DNA of 13,488 nt from an uncultured Lachnospiraceae bacterium (GTDB taxonomy: Bacteria; Bacillota; Clostridia; Lachnospirales; Lachnospiraceae), in contig CAJTMW010000040.1 of NCBI GenBank assembly GCA_910577275.1, positions 1 to 13,488 of the forward strand, in the 5' to 3' direction. Shown piece after piece: positions 1-7,127 of the stretch. Each line of letters opens with the position of its first letter. Position 1 is the stretch's first letter. A program made the position numbers and the translations under genes. Under the pieces are notes generated by a model, which searched no databases, had not been told where the DNA came from, and saw only the letters and a program-made list of their open reading frames with translations.

Positions 1-19
1 ATTATTTTAGAAATAACTA

Positions 20-48
20 TTGATATATCCGCAAAAATGCTATATATT
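20..48 (+). promoter_or_regulatory. Candidate sigma-A promoter of the sugar-uptake operon
   Basis: TTGATA at 20-25 and TATATT at 43-48 are separated by 17 bases, each matching five of six consensus positions. An overlapping extended -10 reading, TGC followed by TATATA (39-46), is also present. Transcription would start near 55, which places both downstream palindromes in the early transcribed region, as expected for repressor sites. The region is very AT-rich, so chance matches are possible and the exact start is not proven. Confidence 0.45.
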
Positions 49-88
49 AATAATAATTAAAACAGAAAAATTGTTTTAATTATTATTA
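48..88. promoter_or_regulatory. Perfect 17-bp inverted repeat containing operator-like dyad 1
   Basis: Bases 48-64 are the exact reverse complement of 72-88, with a 7-base loop (65-71). The inner part reads AAACA-N7-TGTTT (60-76), the same form as the second dyad 31 bp downstream. The arms are almost all A/T, so as RNA the hairpin would be weak; binding by a dimeric repressor or activator is the more likely role. The regulator that reads it is not identified; the ArsR-type protein at the end of the cluster is one candidate. Confidence 0.55.
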
Positions 89-111
89 TTAAACAAAATT
101 TCTGTTTAATA
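87..111. promoter_or_regulatory. Operator-like dyad 2 (AAACA-N7-TGTTT)
   Basis: Arms 87-95 (TATTAAACA) and 103-111 (TGTTTAATA) are perfect complements around a 7-base centre. The core AAACA-N7-TGTTT and its spacing equal those of the first dyad, and the centres (68 and 99) lie 31 bp apart, about three helical turns, so two bound dimers would sit on the same face of the DNA. It lies between the candidate promoter and the ribosome binding site of the solute-binding protein. Confidence 0.5.
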
Positions 112-172
112 GTCTTTGCAAAGGCACAATGTTACCAGACAAACAAAATATTTTTCAACGGGAGGAAAAACA

Positions 173-1504
173 ATGCGATTTAAAAAAATTATGGCATTAT
201 GCATGACAGTTGCTATGGTTGCGTCCTTAGCCGGATGCGGCGGAAAAGATTCGGCATCAACGGGGTCGGGTGAAACAGACACAAACACGAGCGCAGACGC
301 GGGTGAAACGGCAGATGCCGGTTCAGAAGAGGATGCACAGCCGGAAGTAGCGCCGGGCAAGAAAGGTACAATTGAATTCTGGACGGTGTTTACAGGGGCT
401 GACGGCACATCCATGCAGGCAATGGTGGATGCTTATAATGCCACAGACCCGGATTACACCGTAAATCACCGGGCTATAGAGGCAAATGACCTCTACCTGA
501 AAATGCCGCTGGCAATTCAGTCAGGCGAAGATGTGCCGGATGTTTGTATCAACCATGTTGAACGTGTACCTCTTTTTCAGGAACAGGGTCTTTTAACAGA
601 TTATACGGCTTATCTGGACGGTTCTGCGGTCAGCAAAGACAATTATAATCCCAAGGCGTGGTCTATGACGGACATTGACGGCGGCCATTACGGAATTCCT
701 CTGGATGTGCATTCCTATATTTTATATGTGAATGAGGACCTTTATGCACAGTATGGAAACGGCGTGCTTGACGACGGCGTACTGACATGGGATGAGCTGG
801 AATCGGTGGCGGACGCATGTGTGGCAGATGGTATTATTCCCATAGGTATGGCATGGCTCCGGGTAAAATTCCTGGCTTCCTACGCACAGTTGGGCGGGAC
901 TTTGAGTACTGATGGAAATACACCGGATTTCAATAATGATACTGCAGTTCAGGTGTTAAATAACTGGGTTGATTTGATGGACAAGGGCTACGCCCAGAAG
1001 GAAGGCGACGACTCCTGGCAGCTGTTCCTGGCAGGAAAAGTTCTGTTTTGCCCGGAAGGAATCTGGATGTACAATAATGTAAAAGAAGCCGGTTTGAATG
1101 CGAAAATGTATGATTATCCGGTCTTTGATGCAGGAACAAAAGGAAACTGGACGTCCTCGCATCAGTTCGTGCTTCCGAAGAACGATAACCGTGATGATGA
1201 AAAGACAAAGGCTGTTTTAGACTTCATAAATTTCATGGGAAATAACTCTCTGGAATGGGCTAAGGCCGGTCAGTGTCCTGCCCACGTATCTATTAAGGAT
1301 GTGGCGGAATTTAAGGATATGCCGCAGGCATTTGTAGCAGATGAAAGCGACGAGCTTAAAATTTATGATTATAAGTATTATGGCTATGCCGTAGAGGCTC
1401 TCGATAAGGTATTGGGCGAGGTATTGTTTGGGCGCATGACCCCTCAGGAGGCTTTGGACCAGGCCGTACAGGAAACCAAGGACCAGATTGAGATGAGCGA
1501 ATAG
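173..1504 (+). CDS. Sugar ABC transporter extracellular solute-binding lipoprotein
   Basis: This is the substrate-capturing subunit of an ABC importer, held on the outer face of the membrane. The 443-residue protein starts with a lipoprotein signal peptide: basic residues at 2-5, a hydrophobic stretch, then the lipobox L-A-G-C with the lipidated cysteine at residue 22. A Ser/Thr/Asp/Glu/Ala-rich tether follows to about residue 60, and then a family 1 (COG1653-like) fold beginning IEFWTVFTG. The start at 173 is chosen because GGGAGG lies at 160-165 with 7-base spacing and the signal peptide begins there; an upstream TTG at 116 would add 19 residues before the signal and has no such site. It is the first gene of the operon, directly before two permeases. 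Substrate cannot be read from sequence; the GH2 neighbour suggests an oligosaccharide or glycoside. Confidence 0.93.
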   Translation: MRFKKIMALCMTVAMVASLAGCGGKDSASTGSGETDTNTSADAGETADAGSEEDAQPEVAPGKKGTIEFWTVFTGADGTSMQAMVDAYNATDPDYTVNHRAIEANDLYLKMPLAIQSGEDVPDVCINHVERVPLFQEQGLLTDYTAYLDGSAVSKDNYNPKAWSMTDIDGGHYGIPLDVHSYILYVNEDLYAQYGNGVLDDGVLTWDELESVADACVADGIIPIGMAWLRVKFLASYAQLGGTLSTDGNTPDFNNDTAVQVLNNWVDLMDKGYAQKEGDDSWQLFLAGKVLFCPEGIWMYNNVKEAGLNAKMYDYPVFDAGTKGNWTSSHQFVLPKNDNRDDEKTKAVLDFINFMGNNSLEWAKAGQCPAHVSIKDVAEFKDMPQAFVADESDELKIYDYKYYGYAVEALDKVLGEVLFGRMTPQEALDQAVQETKDQIEMSE

Positions 1505-1536
1505 GAATTACCCGAAGGAGAATGGAGGGAGAAGGT

Positions 1537-2427
1537 ATGGCAGGAATGGCGTCCAAAAAGAAGCAGAAAGTGGCACCTTATTTGTTTTTAGCACCGCATT
1601 TGTTGATGTTTCTGATATTTTTTCTGATTCCCATGGTTTATGGAATCTATGCGTCCTTTACAAAATGGGATTTGTTCAGCAGCCCGCGGTGGGTCGGAAT
1701 TCAGAATTACACAACGATTTTTGCCGATAAGGATTCGACTTTTTACCGGCAGTTCTGGAATGGTTTGAAGAACACGGTGGTTTTTGTCATTATGTGTGTG
1801 CCGTTTCAGGTATTGCTCCCGCTTATTATTGCAATTTTATTGGATAAGAGGCCGAAAGGGCGAAATATTTTTCAGGGGATTTTCTATATGCCGACTCTCT
1901 TCTCCATTACTTCTGTAACATTAACGTGGCTGTTTGTTTTTAATCGTTCATTAGGGCTGTTTAATCATCTGTTTGGAACAGACATCAACTGGTATGGCGA
2001 GCAGCCCTGGGCATGGATTACCATTGTGGTCACCACCGTCTGGTGGGGGCTGGGAGGAAACCTGATTATTTATGTGGCGGCACTCTCAGGAATTGACCGG
2101 TCAATTTTGGAGGCGGCGTCGCTGGACGGCGCCACCGGCCTGAAAAAATTCTGGAACATTACAGTACCCAGTATCAAGTTTCCACTGGCGTATACCATTG
2201 TTGTATCAATTGTTGCACAGTTTAATATTTACGGTCAGCCGTTGATTTTAACTGGCGGCGGTCCCAGTGAATCTACCTTTGTGCTCCTGATGTACATACG
2301 TAATCTGGCCTTTGGCACAGGGAAGTCCGTGGCAGGTATGGCCAGCGCCATGTCCACATGTTTGGGATTAATTATCGGAGTCGTATCAGTAGTGCAGCTT
2401 GTCATGATGCGCCGTCAGGAAGATTGA
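1537..2427 (+). CDS. Sugar ABC transporter permease, MalF/UgpA-type
   Basis: This is one of two membrane subunits of the importer. The 296-residue protein has about six hydrophobic segments, starting with YLFLAPHLLMFLIFFLIPMV near the N terminus. A typical EAA loop (EAASLDGA, residues about 192-199, followed by the I-x-x-P region) docks onto the ATPase. I place the start at ATG 1537 because GGAGG at 1524-1528 stands 8 bases upstream; the in-frame ATG at 1522 has its GGAG only one base away, and ATG 1546 is a further option. It begins 32 bases after the binding-protein stop and is followed after 13 bases by the partner permease. The family (binding-protein-dependent transport inner membrane component) is certain; the substrate is not. 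Confidence 0.93.
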   Translation: MAGMASKKKQKVAPYLFLAPHLLMFLIFFLIPMVYGIYASFTKWDLFSSPRWVGIQNYTTIFADKDSTFYRQFWNGLKNTVVFVIMCVPFQVLLPLIIAILLDKRPKGRNIFQGIFYMPTLFSITSVTLTWLFVFNRSLGLFNHLFGTDINWYGEQPWAWITIVVTTVWWGLGGNLIIYVAALSGIDRSILEAASLDGATGLKKFWNITVPSIKFPLAYTIVVSIVAQFNIYGQPLILTGGGPSESTFVLLMYIRNLAFGTGKSVAGMASAMSTCLGLIIGVVSVVQLVMMRRQED

Positions 2428-2440
2428 GGAGGGGTGAAAT

Positions 2441-3322
2441 ATGAAGAAAAAAACAGTGGAAGACAGCGTAGAGCAGCAGGCTTACAGCCCGGCAAAGTCA
2501 TCCTGGATTGCATTCGGGATTTTATGTGTGATGGCGTTTATTGTGTTGATTCCTTTATTTTGGATATTCATATCTTCCTTTAAGGTGGAACAGGAAGTAA
2601 TTCAGGCAGGCGGTTTTCTCTATCTGCCAAAGACCTGGACGCTGGACAATTTCAAAAGCTTATTATCGGCGGATAATAAGCAGCTCCCCATATATTTCTG
2701 GTTTGTGAATTCTATTATTGTATCGGGGAGCCAGACTTTATTGGCGGTGCTTATTTATTCAATGGCGGCCTATGCTTATGCAAAGCTTCATTTTAAGGGA
2801 AGGGACATTATCTTCTATTCGGTTATGTTCCTGTGCTCCTTTCCGGCGATTACAAATATCATACCGATGTACAAGATGATGCATTTGTTCCATTGGCTGA
2901 ATAAGCCGATTGCGCTGATTATACCGGGGCTGGCGGGAATTTATAATATTTTTCTTATCCGCCAGTTCATGATGGCAATTCCGGACGTAATTTTGGAATC
3001 TGCGCGGATTGACGGGGCAAATGAGTTCAGGATTTACAGACAGATTGTATTACCCAGTTGTAAGCCGATATTGGTTGCCGTAGGACTCTTTACTTTTACA
3101 GGAAGCTGGAACGATTTCCTGTGGCCGTCCATTGCAATCAACAATCTGGACAGATTGACATTGACGGCGGGGCTGCAGCTGGCAAAGGGCGTATACGGGA
3201 ATAAGGTTCCTCAGATGAGCGCCATTGCAACGATTGCCATCGTACCGATGATTATACTGTATCTTTTTACACAGAAGTATTTTGTCAAAGGGATTTCGCT
3301 TTCATCCGGCGTTAAAGGATAA
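2441..3322 (+). CDS. Sugar ABC transporter permease, MalG/UgpE-type
   Basis: This is the second membrane subunit, forming a heterodimer with the preceding permease. It has 293 residues: a hydrophilic N-terminal tail of about 20 residues, then about six membrane segments beginning WIAFGILCVMAFIVLIPLFW, and an EAA-type loop (E186-S-A-R-I-D-G192) followed by an LP motif, where Ala is replaced by Ser as is common in MalG-type subunits. A GGAGGGG ribosome binding site (about 2428-2434) overlaps the 13-base gap after the previous stop. No ATP-binding subunit gene follows, so the importer probably uses a shared MsmK-type ATPase encoded elsewhere. That is an inference from the missing gene. Confidence 0.93.
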   Translation: MKKKTVEDSVEQQAYSPAKSSWIAFGILCVMAFIVLIPLFWIFISSFKVEQEVIQAGGFLYLPKTWTLDNFKSLLSADNKQLPIYFWFVNSIIVSGSQTLLAVLIYSMAAYAYAKLHFKGRDIIFYSVMFLCSFPAITNIIPMYKMMHLFHWLNKPIALIIPGLAGIYNIFLIRQFMMAIPDVILESARIDGANEFRIYRQIVLPSCKPILVAVGLFTFTGSWNDFLWPSIAINNLDRLTLTAGLQLAKGVYGNKVPQMSAIATIAIVPMIILYLFTQKYFVKGISLSSGVKG

Positions 3323-3347
3323 TAGATTATTTTGAAAGGATTTATAT

Positions 3348-5105
3348 ATGCAGGCAGAAAACAATAAAATAATTCCAAGAGGAGAATATCCGCGGCCGCA
3401 GTTTGTAAGGGATTTGTGGATGAGTTTAAACGGGGAGTGGGATTTTTCCTTTGAATCGTCGGAGTTTGACCTAAAGATTCAGGTTCCGTATGCTTATCAG
3501 TCCCGGCTTTCGGGTATTGGTTCAGACAGGATATGCGATGTGGTGTGGTATCGGAAGAACTTCACTTTGCCGGAGGAGATGAGCGGTAAAAAAATCCTGC
3601 TTCATTTCGGGGCGGTAGATTATCTGTGCAAGGTCTGGGTAAACGGACAGTATATGACAAGCCACGAAGGCGGTCATATCGGCTTTGAGACGGAGATTAC
3701 AGGAGCCTTGAAGGAAGGGGAAAATACCGTTACGGTTATGGCGCAGGACCGGATGGCGGATTTGGAGATGCCCAGAGGGAAACAGTTCTGGGAAAAAGAA
3801 AGCGCAGGCATTTTCTATACCCGCACGACAGGAATCTGGCAAAGTGTGTGGCTGGAGGCTGTGGAAGAAGGATATCTCGACCATGTATATATAACGCCGG
3901 ATTTTGACCACATGAAAGCGGAGTTCCAATATGAAATCAAAGGGGCAAAACGGGCGTGTTTAAAAACGCAGGTCAGTTTTGAGGGCTGCGAGCTGGCGGC
4001 AGTAACAGTGGACGCGGAGCGGGAGGAAGGAAGCTTTTCCATACTGCTCGACCAGCAGATTCTTTCAAAGTGGAATTTTCAGGAGGACATGGCATGGTCG
4101 CCGGAAAATCCAAGATTATTCGACGTAACATACACGCTGCTTCTGGATGGGAAAGCAGTCGATAAGGTGACATCCTATTTCGGCATGAGAAAAATATCTG
4201 TTGAGAATGGAAGGCTTCTGTTAAATAACCGGCCTTATTATCAAAAACTATTGCTGGACCAGGGGTATTGGAGAGACTCTCTCCTGACGGCCCCGGCAGA
4301 TGAGGATTTCGTAAAAGATATTGAGCTTGCAAAAACTATGGGCTTCAATGGCGTGCGCAAGCACCAGAAGATAGAGGACCCCAGATTTTTATATCATGCG
4401 GATAAAATGGGTTTTCTGGTGTGGGGAGAAATTGCGGCGGCTTATGTATATTCCCGGAAATATGTCAAAAGAATCACGACGGAGTGGATGGATGAAATTT
4501 TAAGGGATTATAACCATCCCTGCATCGTGGCATGGACGCCGCTCAACGAGTCCTGGGGAGTTCCCAATATTAAAGATAATATAGAGCAGCAAAGCCACAG
4601 CGCGGCAATGATTTACCTGACAAAATCGCTGGATGCCACACGCCCGGTCATTTCCAATGACGGCTGGGAACACACCTGTACAGACCTTCTGACAATTCAT
4701 GATTATGAGTGGCGAAGGGATGTACTGGAAAAACGCTACAGCAGTCTGGAAAATATTTTGCAGTCATGTCCGTCAGGGCGTCCGCCTTTTGCAAACGGAT
4801 GGGAGTATAAAGGCCAGCCGATTCTTGTGACCGAATTTGGAGGGATTTCCTATCAGAAAGGGGAAAAGGAAGGCTGGGGTTATTCCAATGCCGTATCGGA
4901 CGACGACTTTGCCAGGCGTTATAACGATGTAATATCGCCGCTTTTGGATTCGCCCTGTGTACAGGGATTCTGCTATACGGAGCTTACGGACGTGGAGCAG
5001 GAAATCAATGGTCTTTTGACTTACGACAGGGAACCGAAGATACCTGTGGAGGTGATTAAGAAGATTAACGAGGGCGAGTGGGATGGAGTATGCAAAAAGG
5101 ATTGA
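3348..5105 (+). CDS. Glycoside hydrolase family 2 enzyme, cytoplasmic
   Basis: A retaining exo-glycosidase of the GH2 family. The 585 residues show the standard order: N-terminal jelly-roll sugar-binding domain (about 15-180, with GEWDF and the VWVNGQ strand), an Ig-like sandwich (about 185-295), and a TIM barrel (about 296-585). Predicted acid/base is E401 in PLNESWG and predicted nucleophile is E496 in VTEFGG, 95 residues apart, close to the spacing in E. coli beta-glucuronidase. The length is near beta-glucuronidase and far below LacZ. There is no signal peptide, so the substrate must be imported, which fits the preceding importer. Start ATG 3348 has GAAAGGA at 3334-3340. At the barrel entry it reads RKHQK, where LacZ-type enzymes have an H-Y-P-rich loop, so it belongs to a different subgroup. 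Beta-galactoside, glucuronide, mannoside and arabinoside substrates are all possible. Confidence 0.93.
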   Translation: MQAENNKIIPRGEYPRPQFVRDLWMSLNGEWDFSFESSEFDLKIQVPYAYQSRLSGIGSDRICDVVWYRKNFTLPEEMSGKKILLHFGAVDYLCKVWVNGQYMTSHEGGHIGFETEITGALKEGENTVTVMAQDRMADLEMPRGKQFWEKESAGIFYTRTTGIWQSVWLEAVEEGYLDHVYITPDFDHMKAEFQYEIKGAKRACLKTQVSFEGCELAAVTVDAEREEGSFSILLDQQILSKWNFQEDMAWSPENPRLFDVTYTLLLDGKAVDKVTSYFGMRKISVENGRLLLNNRPYYQKLLLDQGYWRDSLLTAPADEDFVKDIELAKTMGFNGVRKHQKIEDPRFLYHADKMGFLVWGEIAAAYVYSRKYVKRITTEWMDEILRDYNHPCIVAWTPLNESWGVPNIKDNIEQQSHSAAMIYLTKSLDATRPVISNDGWEHTCTDLLTIHDYEWRRDVLEKRYSSLENILQSCPSGRPPFANGWEYKGQPILVTEFGGISYQKGEKEGWGYSNAVSDDDFARRYNDVISPLLDSPCVQGFCYTELTDVEQEINGLLTYDREPKIPVEVIKKINEGEWDGVCKKD

Positions 5106-6090
5106 CATTTTCAAAGGGTTTTTGACGGTACAGATGATTTTTGCCCATTGTATACAGTTTTATACTGACTTGGAAAAAAATACTGTGGCATTACATCTGT
5201 CAGAGTACATTAATCTTACGACCTTTTCGGGATTTTTGTTCTGTTTCGGTTATGCCTCTTATCTTGCTTACTTTAGAAAAGAACGCCGGGAAGCTTCCCG
5301 GCGTCTTCTTGGTAATGCCGGAAAGATGCTGACTGCTTATTATATATCCTGCTTCTGTTACGCGATTTTTGTGGAAAAGCTTCCTCTCAGGGCAGATAAG
5401 GCCGGAGAGCTTTTGACGTTAAAACGGCTGGCAGGCTGGTCGGAGTTTTTGTTCAGTTTCGCGCTCGTTATGATAATGGAGCTGCTTTTATTTCCATTGT
5501 TTACGGAAAAGAAAAAATGGGGTATTCCAACGGTGATGGCCGCGGCTGTTTTTGTCTGTTTTCTGCCGCACAGGGAAGTGGGAAGCGTTGTCGGGAGTCT
5601 GATTGGGGGATATGGCGGTACTTTTTTTCCTGTGGTTCCTTACAGCGTGTATTTAGCTGCGGGAGTCTGGTTTGCAAGAAAGAAAACGGGATTCAGGAAA
5701 AGTATTTTTGCGGTTGCTTTAGCGGGAACAGCATGGCATGTTATTGATTATATATGGATTTCCGGCAGACAGCCTTCACGATTCCCGTTGTCTTTTTCTT
5801 ATTTAGTGGGAGCGGCATTCTTCCTGTATTTGTATTACCTTCTGGCCGTGGCGCTGGAGGAAAAGACAGATGTATTATTTGTACGCTGTTTTATAAATGC
5901 AGGGAGAAACAGCCTGTTTTACCTTTTAGTCAGCAATCTGATAATTTTTTCCGTAAAAGCGTCTGTTTTTCACAGAAAAAGTATGCTTTACAGCTTGGGT
6001 TTATTTTTTATTATTCTTATGGTAGTCGGATATCTGAAGCAGATTGTCAGGGGGGATGGCAGAAAACGGTCAAATGTGCTAAAATCATAG
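5083..6090 (+). CDS. Polytopic membrane acyltransferase-like protein
   Basis: A 335-residue integral membrane protein with roughly ten hydrophobic segments. Its N terminus, RIDIFKGFLTVQMIFAHC (R6, D8, K11, H22), follows the R-x-D-x-x-K-G ... H pattern of acyltransferase-3 and related heparan-glucosaminide-acetyltransferase-like proteins, in which the histidine of the first membrane helix acts in acyl transfer. A later segment, FFPVVPYSVYLAAGVW, also resembles that superfamily. It would move acetyl or other acyl groups across or at the membrane; acceptor unknown. The start at 5083 lies 23 bases inside the GH2 gene in another frame, with a weak purine-rich site (about 5070-5078), which points to translational coupling. 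A link to sugar use (acylating an exported or surface glycan) is inference from context. Superfamily fairly sure, reaction unsure. Confidence 0.72.
   Translation: MEYAKRIDIFKGFLTVQMIFAHCIQFYTDLEKNTVALHLSEYINLTTFSGFLFCFGYASYLAYFRKERREASRRLLGNAGKMLTAYYISCFCYAIFVEKLPLRADKAGELLTLKRLAGWSEFLFSFALVMIMELLLFPLFTEKKKWGIPTVMAAAVFVCFLPHREVGSVVGSLIGGYGGTFFPVVPYSVYLAAGVWFARKKTGFRKSIFAVALAGTAWHVIDYIWISGRQPSRFPLSFSYLVGAAFFLYLYYLLAVALEEKTDVLFVRCFINAGRNSLFYLLVSNLIIFSVKASVFHRKSMLYSLGLFFIILMVVGYLKQIVRGDGRKRSNVLKS
5283..5304. repeat. Perfect 22-bp GC-rich palindrome inside the acyltransferase-like gene
   Basis: The left half ACGCCGGGAAG (5283-5293) is the exact reverse complement of the right half (5294-5304), with AAGCTT at the centre. 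In RNA it would form a stable nine-pair stem with a four-base loop. It encodes part of the cytoplasmic loop ERREASRR. It lies about 200 bases into the gene and is followed by CTTCTTGG, not a run of T, so it is not a standard intrinsic terminator. Confidence 0.7.
6077..6085 (+). promoter_or_regulatory. Possible extended -10 promoter for the ArsR-type regulator
   Basis: TGC followed by TAAAAT (6077-6085) fits an extended -10 element about 28 bases before the regulator's start codon. I see no good -35 at the right distance. If real, it would let the regulator be made at a basal level independent of the main operon promoter. The gene could equally be read only from the operon transcript, since the gap from the preceding stop is 22 bases. 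Confidence 0.3.
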
Positions 6091-6112
6091 AAAAACTAAA
6101 CGAGGTGTGACC

Positions 6113-7033
6113 ATGGCTAAACCTTTATCGTTGGATTTGGCGGATACGCAGGAGATATGTAATATTGGAAAGGCGCTTTCTTCGCCGGTGCGGCTTGAGA
6201 TTTTAAAATTGCTCTATGTGGAGAGCCTGAGTATTGTGGAAATTTCCGAAAAGCTTTGCATTGCGCCCTCCAGCGCGGCGCTGCATGTAAAAATACTGGA
6301 AACGGCAGGGCTCATCAATGCGGAAGTGCAGCCGGGAACCAGAGGTGCGGTGAAGCTCTGCAGCCGGAAGCGGGATACGGTGACGATTAATCTGGCGGAT
6401 ATCGCCCGGTATGTGCATGAGGTGGTAACGGTAGATATGCCGGTGGGGGCGTACTCAATTTGCGACGTCAGGCCAACCTGCGGGATTGCAGATGAAAACG
6501 GGATGATTGGGAATGAGGATTCTCTGACGTGTTTTTATTTGCCGGAGCGCTTCGGGGCGCAGCTCCTCTGGAGCTCCGGCGGTTATGTGGAATATCGGTT
6601 TCCCAGCAAGCTTCCCAAAAACAGGATATTGCAGAGCATAAGCTTTACAGCCGAGATTTGCTCGGAAGCGGCAAATTACCGGGAAGACTGGAAGTCGGAA
6701 ATTACGCTGTGGATTAATGGCGTAGAATGCGGGACGTTTCTTTCCCCGGGAGATTTTGGAGCGCGAAGGGGACGTTATACCCCAAAGACGTGGGTTTCCG
6801 GCAGCACCCAGTATGGGCTGCTTACCTGTTGGAGCGTCCGGGCGGACGGGTGCTATATCAATGATGAACGTGTTTCCGATGTGACGGTGGGGAAATTAGG
6901 TATCAGTCCTGATAAAGCCATTATACTTCGGATTGGAAATAAGGAAGATGCCCAATATGCAGGGGGATTTAATCTGTTTGGGAAAAAATTTGGCGATTAT
7001 CCACAGGACCTTGTTTTGAGTCTGGAATATTGA
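6113..7033 (+). CDS. ArsR-type winged-helix regulator with large C-terminal sensor-like domain
   Basis: The 306-residue protein has an ArsR/SmtB-like winged helix at about 15-95: LSSPVRLEILKLLY, then helix-turn-helix IVEISEKLCIAPSSAALHVKIL (41-62). Residues about 110-306 form a second domain rich in predicted beta strands (for example ITLWINGVECGTF, TCWSVRADGCYIND), reminiscent of jelly-roll carbohydrate-binding folds. Ordinary ArsR metal sensors are about 100 residues with an ELCVCDL metal site, which is absent here, so metal sensing is unlikely. I infer a one-component regulator that senses a sugar from this cluster. ATG 6113 has AGGTG at 6103-6107; GTG 6107 would add two residues and destroys that spacing. 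It is the last gene of the cluster, 22 bases after the acyltransferase-like gene. The operators at 60-107 are its most likely targets, but that is unproven. Confidence 0.82.
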   Translation: MAKPLSLDLADTQEICNIGKALSSPVRLEILKLLYVESLSIVEISEKLCIAPSSAALHVKILETAGLINAEVQPGTRGAVKLCSRKRDTVTINLADIARYVHEVVTVDMPVGAYSICDVRPTCGIADENGMIGNEDSLTCFYLPERFGAQLLWSSGGYVEYRFPSKLPKNRILQSISFTAEICSEAANYREDWKSEITLWINGVECGTFLSPGDFGARRGRYTPKTWVSGSTQYGLLTCWSVRADGCYINDERVSDVTVGKLGISPDKAIILRIGNKEDAQYAGGFNLFGKKFGDYPQDLVLSLEY

Positions 7034-7053
7034 ATCCGGCGATTTATAGTGGA

Positions 7054-7077
7054 GCGGAGAGCGCAAAAGCTCTCCGC
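7054..7077. terminator. GC-rich hairpin between convergent genes
   Basis: GCGGAGAGC (7054-7062) pairs perfectly with GCTCTCCGC (7069-7077) around a six-base loop. It lies 20 bases after the regulator's stop and about 50 bases from the stop of the opposing EndoQ-helicase gene. The plus strand continues CTTCTAACTTTAT, a weak T-rich tail; the minus strand lacks one. It is probably the end of the sugar cluster transcript, possibly also slowing the opposite transcript. Confidence 0.55.
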
Positions 7078-7127
7078 CTTCTAACTTTATAGAAAATTCC
7101 GTTTTTTATACTCAGCAGCAAAAATCC

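Noticed and set aside
48..88. Reading the 17-bp inverted repeat as an intrinsic terminator of an upstream gene
   Set aside because: The arms are almost pure A/T and it lies downstream of the best promoter of the operon, so an operator role fits better, though termination of a gene left of the window cannot be fully excluded.
116..172. Upstream TTG start for the solute-binding protein
   Set aside because: It would place 19 polar residues before the lipoprotein signal peptide and has no ribosome binding site, unlike ATG 173.
106..414. Minus-strand open frame opposite the signal peptide and linker of the binding protein
   Set aside because: It comes from the Ser/Thr/Ala-rich low-complexity linker read backwards; no start signal and it covers the promoter-proximal region.
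5754..6110. Second-frame open reading frame inside the acyltransferase-like gene
   Set aside because: The membrane protein frame is continuous and carries the family motifs; the overlapping frame lacks a ribosome binding site and any motif.
6553..6582. AGCTCC-TCT-GGAGCT short inverted repeat in the ArsR-type gene
   Set aside because: Six-base arms in GC-rich coding sequence are common by chance and there is no supporting context.
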